A DNA stretch of 64,000 nt. It comes from Alnus glutinosa (taxonomy: Eukaryota > Streptophyta > Magnoliopsida > Fagales > Betulaceae). Both the position numbers and the translations under genes were made by a program. Below, in pieces: positions 12,301 through 23,347 of this stretch. Under the pieces are notes generated by a model. The model was given only the letters and a program-made list of their open reading frames with translations, had not been told where the DNA came from and did not search any database. Each line of letters opens with the position of its first letter. The first letter of the stretch is position 1. The stretch lies in assembly GCF_958979055.1 (NCBI RefSeq), contig NC_084889.1:28412261-28476260 (forward strand), given 5' to 3'.

Positions 12301-12694
12301 GGCTACTAGTGCCTGGGGCGGAGCAGTTGCAGCTCTAAAGGGTAACCCATGGAAGAAGGCTATTGGTCAGGAGCCTGGTTGGAAGGAAGGTTTATGGGGT
12401 GATGAAGAGTGGTCTGGTGGTGGTTCTGCAGATATGCAGGCATCTGCTTGGAAAAAAGAAGCGCCCATTGCTGCATCATTAAATCGGTGGAGTGTCCTAG
12501 ACGCTGAAACGTCTTTGAGTTCATCTGCTGCTTCCCTCAGAACCGAGGATCCTGGAAAACGGGCAGGAAGTAGTTCAGGTTCAGTCTTGGAATCTGGTGA
12601 AAGTGGTTCGAATTCAGCAGGGCAGCATCAAGGTAATTCTAGTGGAACAGAAATGTCTGAGGTGGTTGATGACTGGGAGAAGGCTTGCGATTGA
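9356..12694 (+). CDS. NFXL1: NF-X1-type zinc-finger protein (NFXL1), 1112 aa, single coding exon
   Basis: Plant homologue of human NF-X1, a nuclear stress and growth regulator; in Arabidopsis NFXL1 affects salt/osmotic stress growth and defence. I start at the ATG at 9356 (MSFQARNDR) because it matches the family's N-terminus; the open frame extends 12 codons further upstream without an ATG. Order of parts: a low-complexity N-terminus with an Asn-Pro then Ser-Pro repeat near residues 40-65; a RING/PHD-like Cys-rich finger at about 140-195 (CMICYDMV ... WRCPGCQ) that could give E3 ligase activity; a long array of NF-X1 fingers with CG..C..H.C...CH.G.C.PC spacing at about 215-710; an R3H-like region at about 805-855; and an acidic, Ser-rich tail with a Trp-rich patch. 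No frameshift or stop is seen and the length is near the family norm. Identity is secure, but its target genes are unknown from sequence. Confidence 0.95.
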   Translation: MSFQARNDRRDRTRFPVQGVRHQWVPRGSTATTVVNLNPNPNANTNQNPSPSPNPSPSPSPPLSFNTNHGTVEDSNYGSAPPESRPRRNNGPRGYMGRSVYQKREKEKEENQGEKGLKDSKVPQLVQEIQEKLIKSTVECMICYDMVRRSAPIWSCSSCYSIFHLTCIKKWARAPTSVDLLAEKSQGFNWRCPGCQSVQLTVLKEIRYVCFCGKRPDPPSDLYLTPHSCGELCGKPLEREVLRPGDSEEDLCPHVCVLQCHPGPCPPCKAFAPPHLCPCGKKTITTRCSDRKSVLTCGQRCDKLLECKRHRCERTCHVGPCDPCPVLVNAPCFCKKTVEVVLCGDMAVKGKVKTEDGVFSCGSTCGKKLLCGNHVCCDICHPGSCGECDLMPSTVKTCYCGKTSLQQERLTCLDPIPTCSEKCGKPLPCGMHHCTEVCHAGDCPPCLLKVSQKCRCGSTSRTVECCKTTVEEKFTCDKPCGRKKNCGRHRCSERCCPHSNSNNPLSGNWDPHFCSMPCEKKLRCGQHSCESLCHSGHCPPCLETFFTDLTCACGRTSIPPPLPCGTPPPSCQLPCSVPQPCGHSSSHSCHFGDCPPCSVPIAKECIGGHVVLRNIPCGSKDIRCNKLCGKTRQCGMHACGRTCHPQPCDSSPGPLPGLRTSCGQTCGAPRGDCRHTCKEPCHPSAPCPDVRCDFPVTITCSCGRLTATVPCDAGGSNGGFSADALYEASIIQKLPVPLQPVEATGKKIPLGQRKLVCDDDCAKSERKRVLADAFDITPPNLEALHFGENSVVSEVLADLYRRDPKWVLSVEERCKFLVLGKSRGTTSGLKVHVFCPMLKDKRDAVKLIAERWKLAIYSAGWEPKRFIVVHVTPKSKAPSRVIGVKVSTTVSSSHPPAFDPLVDMDPRLVVSFLDLPRDADISALVLRFGGECELVWLNDKNALAVFSDPARAATAMRRLDHGSVYNGAVVVLPNGGVAAASSATSAWGGAVAALKGNPWKKAIGQEPGWKEGLWGDEEWSGGGSADMQASAWKKEAPIAASLNRWSVLDAETSLSSSAASLRTEDPGKRAGSSSGSVLESGESGSNSAGQHQGNSSGTEMSEVVDDWEKACD

Positions 12695-13125
12695 GAGAAA
12701 GGACTACAGATTAATTTGAGAAGCTGAGGCTTGTAGACAGGAAGATGGCTAGTATGGTTTGCTTGCCCTTTTCATTATATTTTTGGCTTGTTAGGGGCAA
12801 CCACTGCAGTAATATTTATTTTTTAATTTTTTTGGTATTTTGTATTTTGTTTTTCTTCTTCCTCCGGTTACATCACACATCGTATGATGGGTGTTGATAC
12901 AGAATTTTTTTCCCCCTACATCCCTGCAATGTAATTGTGGAAGCAACCTGTACCCTCTGCTGTATGGAAGGACATTTCTTTGAAAGTGAATTTTTAATAA
13001 CGTCGGTTGATGAGTAGCATGTTTGAAAGCTAAATACATCCTGTCTAAGTGCCTCGGTGCCCAGTCGTGGTTTAGTGCTACCAACCGGATTCAATGCAAT
13101 TGTGTGCGTGTGTTTTTGTTTTACT
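12695..13125 (+). other. 3' UTR of NFXL1
   Basis: T-rich non-coding sequence directly after the NFXL1 stop codon, running to a canonical AATAAA. No other gene is supported here. Confidence 0.55.
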
Positions 13126-13131
13126 AATAAA
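13126..13131 (+). terminator. Candidate poly(A) signal of NFXL1
   Basis: AATAAA about 430 bp downstream of the stop codon, followed by T-rich sequence. Confidence 0.5.
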
Positions 13132-13239
13132 TAGATTTTTTTTTTAATGATATTAAGGGGGTTCACTCTGCCCTCCCAGAATTTTCTCAAGATTGTCATA
13201 AAATCAAATGTATGAAATGGTACTCGTAGATTGGAACAA

Positions 13240-15250
13240 GAGAAATAATTGAAAGAGGAAAAATAATGCTTTATTCGATGATGTTTGCTTCAATTGTTTA
13301 CATTGGTTTAAAAAGAAAAGACCTACCAACTATTATGAAAAGACATTAGTAGTGATTACAATCAGAATAAAATCAGAATAAAATCCTAGCATATCAAAAA
13401 TAGTACTTGCTTGGAGTTTTTCTTCGATAAAGTGTCTGTCAATGTCAAAATGTTTAGTTCGGTTAACATTGGACTGGATTGTGAGCGATATTAATTGCAT
13501 TTTTATTGTCACAATACAATCTCATAGAATCCTTGAAATCAAACCTAAGCTCTTTCAAGGATATCTTCAGCCATAACATTTCACACCCTCCATTAGTTCA
13601 TGGCTCTAAATTCTCATTTTGCACAAAATCTGACAACAACTGATTGTTTCTTATTATGCAATTAATATAATCAAATTATCTCCCACAAATGTGCAATAAC
13701 TTGATGTGGACAATCGGATCCCGTCCAATTTGCATCTATATAGCTTCTATTGTGAGGTGATCATGTCGAGAAAACAACAGCACCTTACTTGGTAAAGATT
13801 ATAAGTAATAAAGAATCTGATAAACAAATTTCATATGAGACTCTTGCGGCAAATATATAAATTGGCTCACCAAACTAACATCATATGCAATGTTGGAACA
13901 TGTATGAGACAAATAGATCAACCGACCAACTAATCGCTAATATCTTCATTTATTCACAAGAGGACTGTCACTACTTTCATTCAACTTAACATTCACCTTT
14001 ATTGCATTATTAATAGCTTTACATTCAAGCATTCATGTTTCCTTGAGATTATTAAGAATATATCTATTGGGAGATAAATTACTATGTTTCAATCTCACAA
14101 TTACAATGTGACAATGTCCAAAAAATACTTCAAATTGCCCAAATCTTTTATTTCAAATTTGTTGGCAAGAGATTTTTTTGTTAAATCTCCTCATCAACAT
14201 TTCCTGTTATAACAATATCATTAATGATACACAATCAGAACTATTACTTTTCCTTGAGTGGTTGATAAAGGGTACATGATCAACTTGACTTAGTCGTTTA
14301 TAACCAAATCTCTACGTAGCCCGAGAAAAGAGCTCAAACCATGCTCCCAAAAATTGTTTTAGACCACACAAAACCTTCTTTAATTTGCACACTCTACCTA
14401 TACAGAATTAATTTTTAAGTCCAAGCGAAACTTCCATATATACTTCTTCTAGATCTTCATGAAGGAATGCATTTTTCATATCAAATTTGTGCAGAGGCCA
14501 ATCTAGATTGTTGCTATAGAAAGTAGAATTCTAATTGAGTTCATCTTTGGTATCGGTGAAAATGTTTCCTCATAAAAAAAAATAAAAAAAATAAAAAAAA
14601 TAAATAAAAAAATTAGAAATGTCATCTTTATCTTTGTTGTTGTTTTAGAGTTTTTTTTTTTTTTTTTTTTAATTTTTGGGCTAAACAAGAAGTCATTTAG
14701 GGGTTTACTATTGTTTGGCCCAGATTGAGATGACATATTGTTTGGAGCAATTCTGTACGACTCGACGTTCGCCGTCATACCCAAAAACGACTGGTCATTT
14801 TGCACGCCGATACATCCACAGCTCCCAGCTGCCGAAGAATACCAAAGAAACAAGACAACAAAAACACACATAGACACCTCTGACGAACCAATCTAGACTA
14901 GTCTTCACGGTCAAAACAACCACAAAAGCCACTGCATCTGCTTCGCCGATCGTGAAGCACACCCAATCTCCACCGCTCGCTGGTGGAGCAACTCAGACCT
15001 TACGGCCGATCAAAGGTCCTTTGCTCCCGTTTATCACGTCGGGTTCATCAAAGACTTGGATCGAGGCTAACGTCAGCCATGCACCATGCAGAATAGTGAT
15101 CAACACATAAGGGAAAAAAAAAAAAAATTCCAACAAAATGATCTGCTACCAAGTTAAAAGAAGAGAATAAGAGAAATAGTTGAAAGAGAAAGAATAATTT
15201 TTTATTCGATGATGTTTGTTTCAATCGTTTTCGTTGGTCTAAAAAGAAAT
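13240..15250 (-). mobile_element. Degenerate Ty1-copia retrotransposon
   Basis: Between about 13,400 and 14,560 the minus strand reads a broken copia polyprotein: FDMKNAFLHEDLEEVYMEV and KLKKVLCGLKQ (reverse transcriptase), and further on TKHFDIDRHFIEEKL (RNase H end), with many stops and frame changes. Related sequences with TTATTCGATGATGTTTG at about 13,270 and 15,198 look like LTR remnants. A primer-binding-like TGGTAGCAGATCA (minus strand, near 15,140) sits just inside the right one. The part at 14,600-15,110 is not recognisable and would be leader/gag or a later insertion. The element is dead. Confidence 0.8.
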
Positions 15251-16252
15251 ATTCTCTCTTTCTCTCACCCTATTTCTTTCGCAATTTTTTCCACCCAAAA
15301 TAATATTTAAATATAAATAGATAATAAAATAAAGAATTTGTTGAAGAGAATATAAAAACAATATTAACTAAAGTAAAGAGATATACTTTTTCAATAGTTA
15401 CTTTTATTTATTATCGCTGGAGATGCTCTTAGGAGACAAAAATTGCTTGATGCAGTCCTTTTGCTTAGCCTTTGTGCCTAGGACCCAAATGGATTGAGCT
15501 TCTGGCTCTCTTTGAAAAAATCTCCTAGCTGCCTTTGTCCTCTTAGTTAAAGAATACTTTATTTTTATGTTATTGAAGGTATTGTCGTCATGAATATTGG
15601 GTAGCACATTGTCGTAATTGAAAGTTTGAGATAATATTGTCAATTATGTAGTAATTTGAGCATCCGGAGTTTTCCCTTTCAACTTTTGTTGCGATAAGAT
15701 TTCCAAAATCAATCTACCTAAAGGTTGAAAGTTTTGATGCTTCCCTAATTCAACAGGCCAGGTGATCAAACGATTCAAAAATCAATCTACAAACATGGTT
15801 TGTGTGTGTACGCTACAGACGAGTACAGTGAAATACAGCCCAAAATAATGAAGAAGATATGAAAATTATATTAATCACGAACATGTGCACCAGTCCTACT
15901 TTTTCCCAACACGCGATTGATTTTGTTGTCACTGTCAGTCCGGCATTCCCTCTATGTTACATAGAATACAACTATTCAAAAAACAAAAACAGTCTCTGTC
16001 GTGGAATCCGCAGAATAACGTACTTGATCAATAAGAAGCAATAACATAAAAGAATATGAAAGCGAGATCTGTCTCTGCTTCTCTCTCTCTCTCTTGATCA
16101 TTCACTTTGTTTTTCCCGGCCCTCAATGAGGCATTGGCTCAATCGCTAGGCAGTCCCATATCTGTCTTTCACGTTTGTTTGAAGTTCAATATATAATTAT
16201 CTTGCCAAAACTTTCCACATTTCCATCAACTTGTCAGTCTTTCTACCAACAC
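15251..16252. other. Intergenic region and 5' flank of the K+ transporter
   Basis: No coding signal. A CT microsatellite near 16,078-16,094 precedes the transporter start and may lie in its 5' UTR. Confidence 0.4.
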
Positions 16253-19200
16253 ATGGATCCTCCACTGAGTCGTTGCACCTCCTCTGATGAGTTTATGGTA
16301 AATGGTTTTGCCTCTTAGTTCTAATTTTCTGTACAGGACAGATATACATGAAGTACTTGTAGAAGCATTGATTAGTTCCTAAAGTTTGTTTCTTCTTTTT
16401 TCTTCTTGGGTTCAAGTCAAATGAATGATACTGCTCTGATGCTCGTTTGGCTATTAATTTTGAACCCATATATTGAGGTGTATCATGTTAAAAGTTATTC
16501 TGTACTGTAATCTCATTAAGGCTGTTAGATAAGTACAACTGAAGTATTTCTCATCATTTTTTGATAGTGTGATCTGAGTTTCTAACTTGATGATGTACAG
16601 AGGGTGACATGGAAGCGCACACTCCTTTTCTCATTTCAGAGCCTTGGAGTAATTTATGGTCAAATTAGTACTGCTCCCTTATATGTCTTTGGGACGATTC
16701 CTGCAAAAGATATCAAGTCAGATGAGGCTGTGTATGAGCTCTTTTCATTTATTTTCTGGACCATGACCACCATTTCATTACTGAAGTATTCCTTTATAGT
16801 ACTGAGGGCTGATGATGGTGGAGAAGGTACTTGTCTTTAGTACCAGAAATCATTTTAACAGGATTTTTTTCCATGAAGAAATATTCACACAACAAATTAT
16901 TGCAGGTGGTACTTTTGCTTTGTACTCACTATTATGCAGGCATGCCAAAGTAGGTGTGCTTCCAATTGACAGAAGTGTGAATGGTGTTATGCATTATGAG
17001 GCGGGAAGCCCTTTGAAGATCAAGGTGGAATCGAGGGCTTGGAGGGCCATTGCAAAACATAAAAGTAGTCACTACTTGATGTTGTGCTTAGCTCTGTTTG
17101 GTTCCTTCATGACAATTGGAGAGGGGGTGCTTACCCCAGCTCTTTCTGGTTCGGCAGTTCAAATAACCTTCTCAGCTTCTTTTTGTTTTTTTTTAATAAC
17201 TGGGGTATTCGGGGCTTCACCCCGAATAAATCTCCAAGACACCGTGCAAAACGCCCCCTCCACACTAGTCGGATAAAGTTTGGGCTTTTGCCCGTGGGTG
17301 TTGTTTGTACTCAATGGGATCAAACTTTACACCTGATGCTTTATTAGGATTTTAGGTGCCAAAGCCAAGTGACTTACCACTCGAGTCAACCCCTTGGGGT
17401 TAACCTTCTTAGCTTTATTGGCACAACGACATAGTTCACTGTTTGCTATCTCTTTCTTTCTTATATGATTAATGTGATTCAGGTTGAATTCACTTTTTTT
17501 TTTTCTTTTTCTTTCTCCTTACCAGTGTTATCAGCTTCGAAAGGTGTTCAAAGATCATTGTCAGCTATGGCACATAAATGTAAGCGATAGCAGTAGGATT
17601 GAATATGAGAAACAAAAGAATACTGTTGTGTAATTATTTAGTAGATGCTTCATGAATCTTCAGTTTCAACTTATATTTTGCCTTGTGGCTCTCCAGTTTT
17701 TTCTTCACAAAGTACACAACAGTCCGTCTCAAAAGCTTTAGAAAGATGTAAGTACTCCACCATGTAAGTAGTTTTTGAATTGGATGTAAAACAGTCTCTC
17801 TTGCTCTTGTTGTCTTTTTCTTTTCCTATTAAACTCTGATATATGTATTTCTATGACTTCTTTGGAAATTCATATCCCATTGTATGTATGTGTTCCATAA
17901 AATATGTATCGACTTCAATAAGTTTGAAACTTTGCGTCATGGCAAATCAATCGTAATTTACTACAAATAAAATCACAGTTGTCTAAAAAAATCTAAACTA
18001 ATGGGAAAAAATGAATTTAATTAATATTTTAGTACTCTTCTTCATATGAGCCCGAATTCCTTCTCAATGGTGGAGTAAAACCCTGCAGTCATGATCAAGA
18101 ATTTTATTTCTGTTAAATGGGTAGAGTAATGTTCATAGAAGCCTGATACATCTCCTGGAGCATGAAAACATGTAAAACGTTTGATCAATTTTCATGTTCC
18201 TGAAGATAACCTTGTGATTCAACTGCTCAAACGCTTCAAAGATTAAATTTTTGTGAATGTGACTCCTTTTTCTGGATGGTGTTCCTGGATGACATTGCTG
18301 TTCTAGGATTACTCATGAATTTAGATATCTCCACTACTGATCTGCCTATTCCCTCCACATTTTACTTGTTTCAGATGTACCAGTTCCCTCTGCTTGTGCT
18401 ATACTGGTATGCCTTTTCATGCTGCAGCACTATGGGACTCATAAAATTGGGTTTATGTTTGCTCCAATTATCATTATTTGGCTGTTATTTGTCAGTGGTG
18501 TGGGTATATATAATATCTTTAACTGGAACAAACAAATCATCCATGCGATCTCCCCAGTATACATGTATAGATTTGTGAGCAATATTGACATTGACAGTTG
18601 GAGATCATTAGGCAGCATCGTTCTATGTCTAGCAGGTCAGTCCGTAAATTATATTCTCATACTCTTAAGTACTAATATTTATATTTATATTTTTGCTGGT
18701 TTCCTTTTATCACCAATGGCATTGGTTGCATCACAAGATGCTGTACTTTTGCAGGATCAGAAACCATGTTTGCAGGTCTAGGTCATTTCTCGAAGAAACC
18801 AATCAAGGTATTCAATATAAGTCATTGTTTACTGTTATGGGAAGTGAGAAAGAAAAGATAATTGAATGAAAAAATAAAGATAATAGGGGAATAAAGAGAA
18901 AGAGACACAAAAGATTTTACGTGGTTCAGTCTATGACCTGCATCCACTGGATAAAGTCCAAAGGGATACATTGTTACTCTTACTGAATTGATGAATTTAC
19001 AATACGGAGGATCCTTATTTATAGGGAGGTGGAGAGAATACAAAATAGTATGAAATATCAAATCAAATCTAATTTGATTGTATTCAAATCTGATTTGATT
19101 GATTACAATCGATTGAAATTAATACTGAAATCAAATCCCATAATAACAAATCTTACAATATATTCTGCTGCAGATTGCATTTCTTTGCTTGATTTATCCA

Positions 19201-21564
19201 GTTCTTATTATATGTTATGCGGGTCAGGCGGCATATATATCCAAAAACTTATATGTTCAAGATTTTAATCATCTAACAGAATCTGTACCTGGTAAGTTGT
19301 TTACTCTGCTTTTTTTGTTTTTTAATGGATAAATGAAATTATTCGACCAAGCAAAATACAATAGTACTTGCACAATAGAAGCAGCCAGTATGCAATCTCA
19401 CACACCATACACCTGAAAAACAAAAACTCAAAACAAAACATAAACATACAGATGAAGGAATGCTCCATTTTTCTACAATGTTTTCTAGCTTGAGCTCTTT
19501 ACAAAGGCTTGCTGTAGCAAATCTTGTCTCTTAAATCTTCTTTGATGCTTTGCAGAAAGTAGTTTCTCACTTTGCTTTGATTTAGTATCGATGGTTGGTT
19601 TAGCTAAAAATTATGTTTCTAATTCGTGGAAAACTTGTCAATTCCAGGTCCTATTCGCCATCTCTTCATTGTATTATCACTACTTGCCTCAGCTGTAGGA
19701 AGCCAAGCAACCATAACAGCCAGTTTCTCTGTCATAAACCAGTGCCTGACACTTAATTGTTTCCCCAGAGTGAAAGTTATTCATACATCAGATAAGATAC
19801 ATGGGCAAGTCTACATTCCAGATGTTAACTGGTTATTGATGATCTTCAGCCTCACAGTCACAATAGGTTTTGGTGATATTGTGAAAATTGGTCATGCAAC
19901 GGGTACACATTCCTAACTGTACTGTTAAAGTATTGATTAAATGATTAAATTTATCTTTTCCTATCACCTTAAGTTTTTGGAATAAGTGGTAGTTTAACAT
20001 GATATCAGAAAAAAGGTCATGAGTTCGAACCATGTCTTCTTAATTTACCTCATATTTTAATTAAATATTTCACGTGTTGAGCTTCACATATTTAAAGGGA
20101 GTTTGAGCCCACATGTGAAGAGGAGTGTTAAAGTATTAAATGATTAAATTTATCTCTTCTTATCAGCTTAAACATTTAGGATAAATGGTAATTTAACATG
20201 TACTGCATGCTTTTCCCAAAAGATGACTAAAGAGACTATAATTTTTATGACTGGAATGATTTGGAAATCATGACATGGAAAAAGAGAAGTTAAGAAAAAT
20301 CATAGATTACAAAAGTGGGAGCAGAATATAACTATTGCTTAATCTTCTTATCATACAAGGGAAAATTGCAAATGCTGTGCAAAGTTTTGAATCAGTAGCA
20401 GAGAAATTTTCATCTTTTCCTTTCCCCTATTCTTAAGGAGAATTTATGCTGGCTTCATTTCATAAATAATTGTGTCACAGTTATATCAAAAATATACTGA
20501 TTAAATCTCTTGCAGGTATGGCTGTAATTTCTGGAATGCTTGTAACAACTTTTCTGATGTCTCTTGTAATTGCTCTGTATTGGGAGAAGAGTTGGTTTTT
20601 ATCTGCAGGCTTTTTGATATTCTTTGGCTTCGTTGAGACCACATATCTGTCAGCTTCTATGTTGAATTTTCACAAGGGAGCTTGGTACCTTGTTGTCCTT
20701 TTGGCATTGTCCTTGACAGTCATGTTTGCATGGCATTATGGAACCATGAAGAAGTATGAGTTTGATTTACAGAACAAGGTGCCCACGGAATGGCTGACAG
20801 AACATAGCTCAGACCTTGGAGTTTCCAGGATACCTGGAATTGGCTTAATTTACACCGATATGGTGACCGGAATCCCGGCTTTCTTCTCGCATTTCATTAC
20901 GAATCTTCCTGCATTTCATCAGGTGCTTATTTTTGTTTCCTTCAAGTCTCAACCGATGCCTTATGTCCCCTCAAGTAGAAGGTATCTTATAGGAAGGGTA
21001 GGGCCTAAAGACTACAGAATATATCGTTGCATTGTGAGACATGGTTACTGTGATCACATTAGAGACACAGATGACTTTGAGGAAGAGATTATTCGTTCGA
21101 TCGGAGAATTTGTTTCCATGGAAGAAAATGACTTGGAATCCCTGACATCCCCAGAAGAAAGAATGATTGTTGTTGGGAGGCCATTGCCAGATGGAAATGC
21201 TTTGGTTCCACTAAATGAAACCAGCTCAAACCATGAATCTCAGATAAGTCCTGTGGGTGATGCAGTTGAGAGCAGTTGTGTTGCTGTGAAGAGAAAAAAG
21301 GTTAGATTCATGTTGCCTCCAGATAGTCCAAAAATGAGAATATCTGTGAGGGAGGAGCTACAAGAAATCATTGATGCCAGGGAGAGTGGCACTGCATATT
21401 TTCTAGGGCAGTCACATTTAGCAGTGCGTGATGGCTCAAGCTTTGTAAAAAGGTTCCTGATCAAGACCTACATTTTTTGTGATAAAAACAGTAGAGAGCC
21501 TCCAGTGGCCCTCAACATTCCTCATGCTGCTCTTGTAGAGGTTGGTATGCTATGTACCATATGA
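16253..21564 (+). CDS. KUP/HAK/KT potassium transporter, 10 exons, 784 aa
   Basis: Membrane protein for K+ uptake, probably proton-coupled, at the plasma or vacuolar membrane. Exons: 16253-16297, 16601-16826, 16906-17148, 17526-17579, 17697-17747, 18375-18635, 18755-18807, 19174-19291, 19648-19902, 20516-21564. They sum to 2355 nt (784 codons plus stop), with consistent phases and GT-AG introns. Family hallmarks: SLGVIYGQISTAPLYVFG in the first membrane segment, GEGGTFALYSLLCRHAK, HKSSHYLMLCLALFGS, LQHYGTHKIGFMFAPI, AGLGHFSKK, GQVYIPDVNWLLM, and the long C-terminal domain with RIPGIGLIYTDMVTGIPAFF and FVSFKSQPMPYV. The usual IGDGVLTPA reads IGEGVLTPA. The donor of exon 3 (TCTG|GTTCGG) is weak and exons 4 and 5 are only 54 and 51 nt, so these junctions need transcript support. 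Three repeats sit in introns 3, 7 and 9. The gene looks intact; the subfamily member number is not assignable here. Confidence 0.93.
17179..17401 (-). mobile_element. tRNA-derived SINE in transporter intron 3
   Basis: On the minus strand the element has an A-box-like TCGAGTGGTAAGTCACTTGG near its 5' end, a B-box-like AGTTTGATCCCAT about 60 bp downstream, and an A-rich 3' end (the T-run at 17,180-17,195 on the plus strand). The flanks form a 14-bp target duplication, AACCTTCTCAGCTT (17165-17178) and AACCTTCTTAGCTT (17402-17415), with one mismatch. It was presumably dispersed by a LINE reverse transcriptase. Confidence 0.85.
18840..19165. mobile_element. Solo-LTR-like repeat in transporter intron 7
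   Basis: Shares ordered motifs with the repeat at about 25.5-25.75 kb: (C/T)GTGGTTCAGT, ACTCTTA.T, a TTTAT..A motif, TCAAATCAAATC and AATCAAATC(T/C)CATAAT. This suggests one LTR or LTR-like family. The boundaries and target duplication are not clear here. Confidence 0.45.
19923..20198 (+). mobile_element. TRIM element (miniature LTR retrotransposon) in intron 9
   Basis: Two short direct terminal repeats of 77 and 73 bp (19923-19999 and 20126-20198), both starting TGTTAAAGTATT and ending TTTAACA. The left LTR is followed at once by a primer-binding-site-like TGATATCAGA, and the right LTR is preceded by the purine-rich GTGAAGAGGAG. A perfect 5-bp target duplication TGTAC flanks it (19918-19922, 20199-20203). 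There is no coding sequence, so movement would need proteins supplied in trans. Confidence 0.92.
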
Positions 21565-23168
21565 CTAGTACATCGTTGTATTGATAGTCAAAGAGAAAGA
21601 GAAACAAAAAAGCAAGGAAAATCACTGCTATAATTTGTAGTTTTACAGTACTCTAGAAGAAAAAAGAAAAATAAAGTTGATTGATTGCATTTATGGTATC
21701 CAAGCCACAAAACAAATCTATTGAGTGCTTTTGGTAGAAGCTTTTATCTATATATGCATATATTTGTTGATTATCCCAACTATGGAAAGAAAAGAGAGAG
21801 CACTCCATGAGATTTGAGCATGTATAATGACATCTAATGCCTTCTTCATAACTACTTGATGTCATATATCTATCTATCTTAACTTATATTTACCAATATT
21901 AAGCTATATATAGTTAATAGTCTCCTAACCTTTTCCATTTTCAACAATAACTTAATTAGTAAACAGAAAAAACTGCTCAGTGATTATTGAAGATTATTTT
22001 GGTTAATTCGGAAATATATTATTTTTGGTTCCTGTGGTTTGACTTTGTACCAAAAGTACTTTGAGGATCCTTGGAATTTTTAAATCATCCAAATTGGTCC
22101 ATGCTAGAAACGGTTAGAAATTGATGTGACTCTACATCATAGCCAATGATCAGATAGTAACATATGGCATAAGCACTCCATGAGATTTGAGTTGAGAGTA
22201 ATGTAATGCCAAGCACCTTGGAGGCAAGCATGGTAGTTGTGGCAAAGTCAAGGAAAACTACGCATAAATTAATTAGTTGAATCTTATTGCTCGTGGTTGC
22301 ACTAATGCAAAAAGGATTTATATAATTTCTCACCTAGATTTTTTTCCTTATTTCTCCTATAGTAGATTATAGAATAGGAAAATAATCAGATGAGCATGAA
22401 ATAGTGAAATATCTTTGTTTATTAGACAACACCTAAAAAAGTAACAAAAGGAGTGCATATGTTGCACACTGTTACAATGTTAAGTACATTTTCTAAGCAC
22501 TTTGAGTATAGCGATATTAATGAAGTCGGTATCTAAGTTAGTTCAAGGCTTGTTGACAGTAACGGTGTTAGTGAGAATTTCAAGAGGTTTAGAGATTGGA
22601 TGGTCATAGATTGAATTTATAATATTATTTCTCGTTTGGAGAAATGATATGCTAATTATGTGATGGGGCATAGGATGATGGGTAAGGAAGCCGGAGAAAT
22701 CAAATGTTCTTTTGCTTACGAGAACTCTCTCCTTTATTTAGCAAAAGAAGAAAGTTCTTTCGAATTAATTAGCATCTTTTTGGATTAATCTATTTCTACT
22801 GGCACACTAATAACTCTAAGGACATCATGATATTAGGAATTGTCTCATCATCTAAATGCGAGATATATGGTTAAAATTTATTTTCACACAAATTCTTTTT
22901 TTTTTTTTTTTTGAAAAATTTGTTTGGAGAAAATTAGTGTCAATATCGAGTAGAAATTTTTTTGAGGAACATTTTTTTTTTTTTGGTCTAGAAGGCTAGG
23001 ACATTATAGACTTGGTGTCAATATAGAGTAGAAAATTAAAACACACTCGCACAAAAACCAATAGGGCCCGGGGTCAGTGGTTTTCGTGGAAACATGTGAA
23101 ACAAAAGAATTGCGACGATTGATGGACTGATGGCAGAATCGTAGAAACTAGAAAGCTTACTTCTCGTG
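21565..23168. other. Downstream flank of the transporter, no gene seen
   Basis: Includes the transporter 3' UTR. Around 22,020-22,110 a segment (GGTTCCTGTGGTTTGACTTT and on) resembles one end of a MITE without its partner. Poly(T) runs occur near 22,900 and 22,975. Confidence 0.4.
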
Positions 23169-23338
23169 GAAAAATGATAGACAGAGGACGTCCATCATTT
23201 TATAATAAAAAATTTCATTTTGTTAAAAAGAAAATGAAAAAATGCATAAAGAATAAGACTTTATGCATAACGGATACTTTTTTTATTATAAAATGACAAA
23301 CAGGGGACATTTGAACGTCCCCTGTCTTATCATTTCTC
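23169..23338. mobile_element. Mutator-like MITE, 170 bp
   Basis: The ends GAAAAATGATAGACAGAGGA and, in reverse, GAGAAATGATAAGACAGGGG form an inverted repeat. The flanks CTTCTCGTG (23160-23168) and CTTCTTGTG (23339-23347) form a 9-bp duplication with one mismatch. The terminus resembles those of the elements at 7483 and 28730. Confidence 0.8.
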
Positions 23339-23347
23339 CTTCTTGTG

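Noticed and set aside
17300-17401. Possible tRNA gene on the minus strand
   Set aside because: The A- and B-box-like motifs belong to a SINE with a target duplication and A-rich tail; no cloverleaf can be built.
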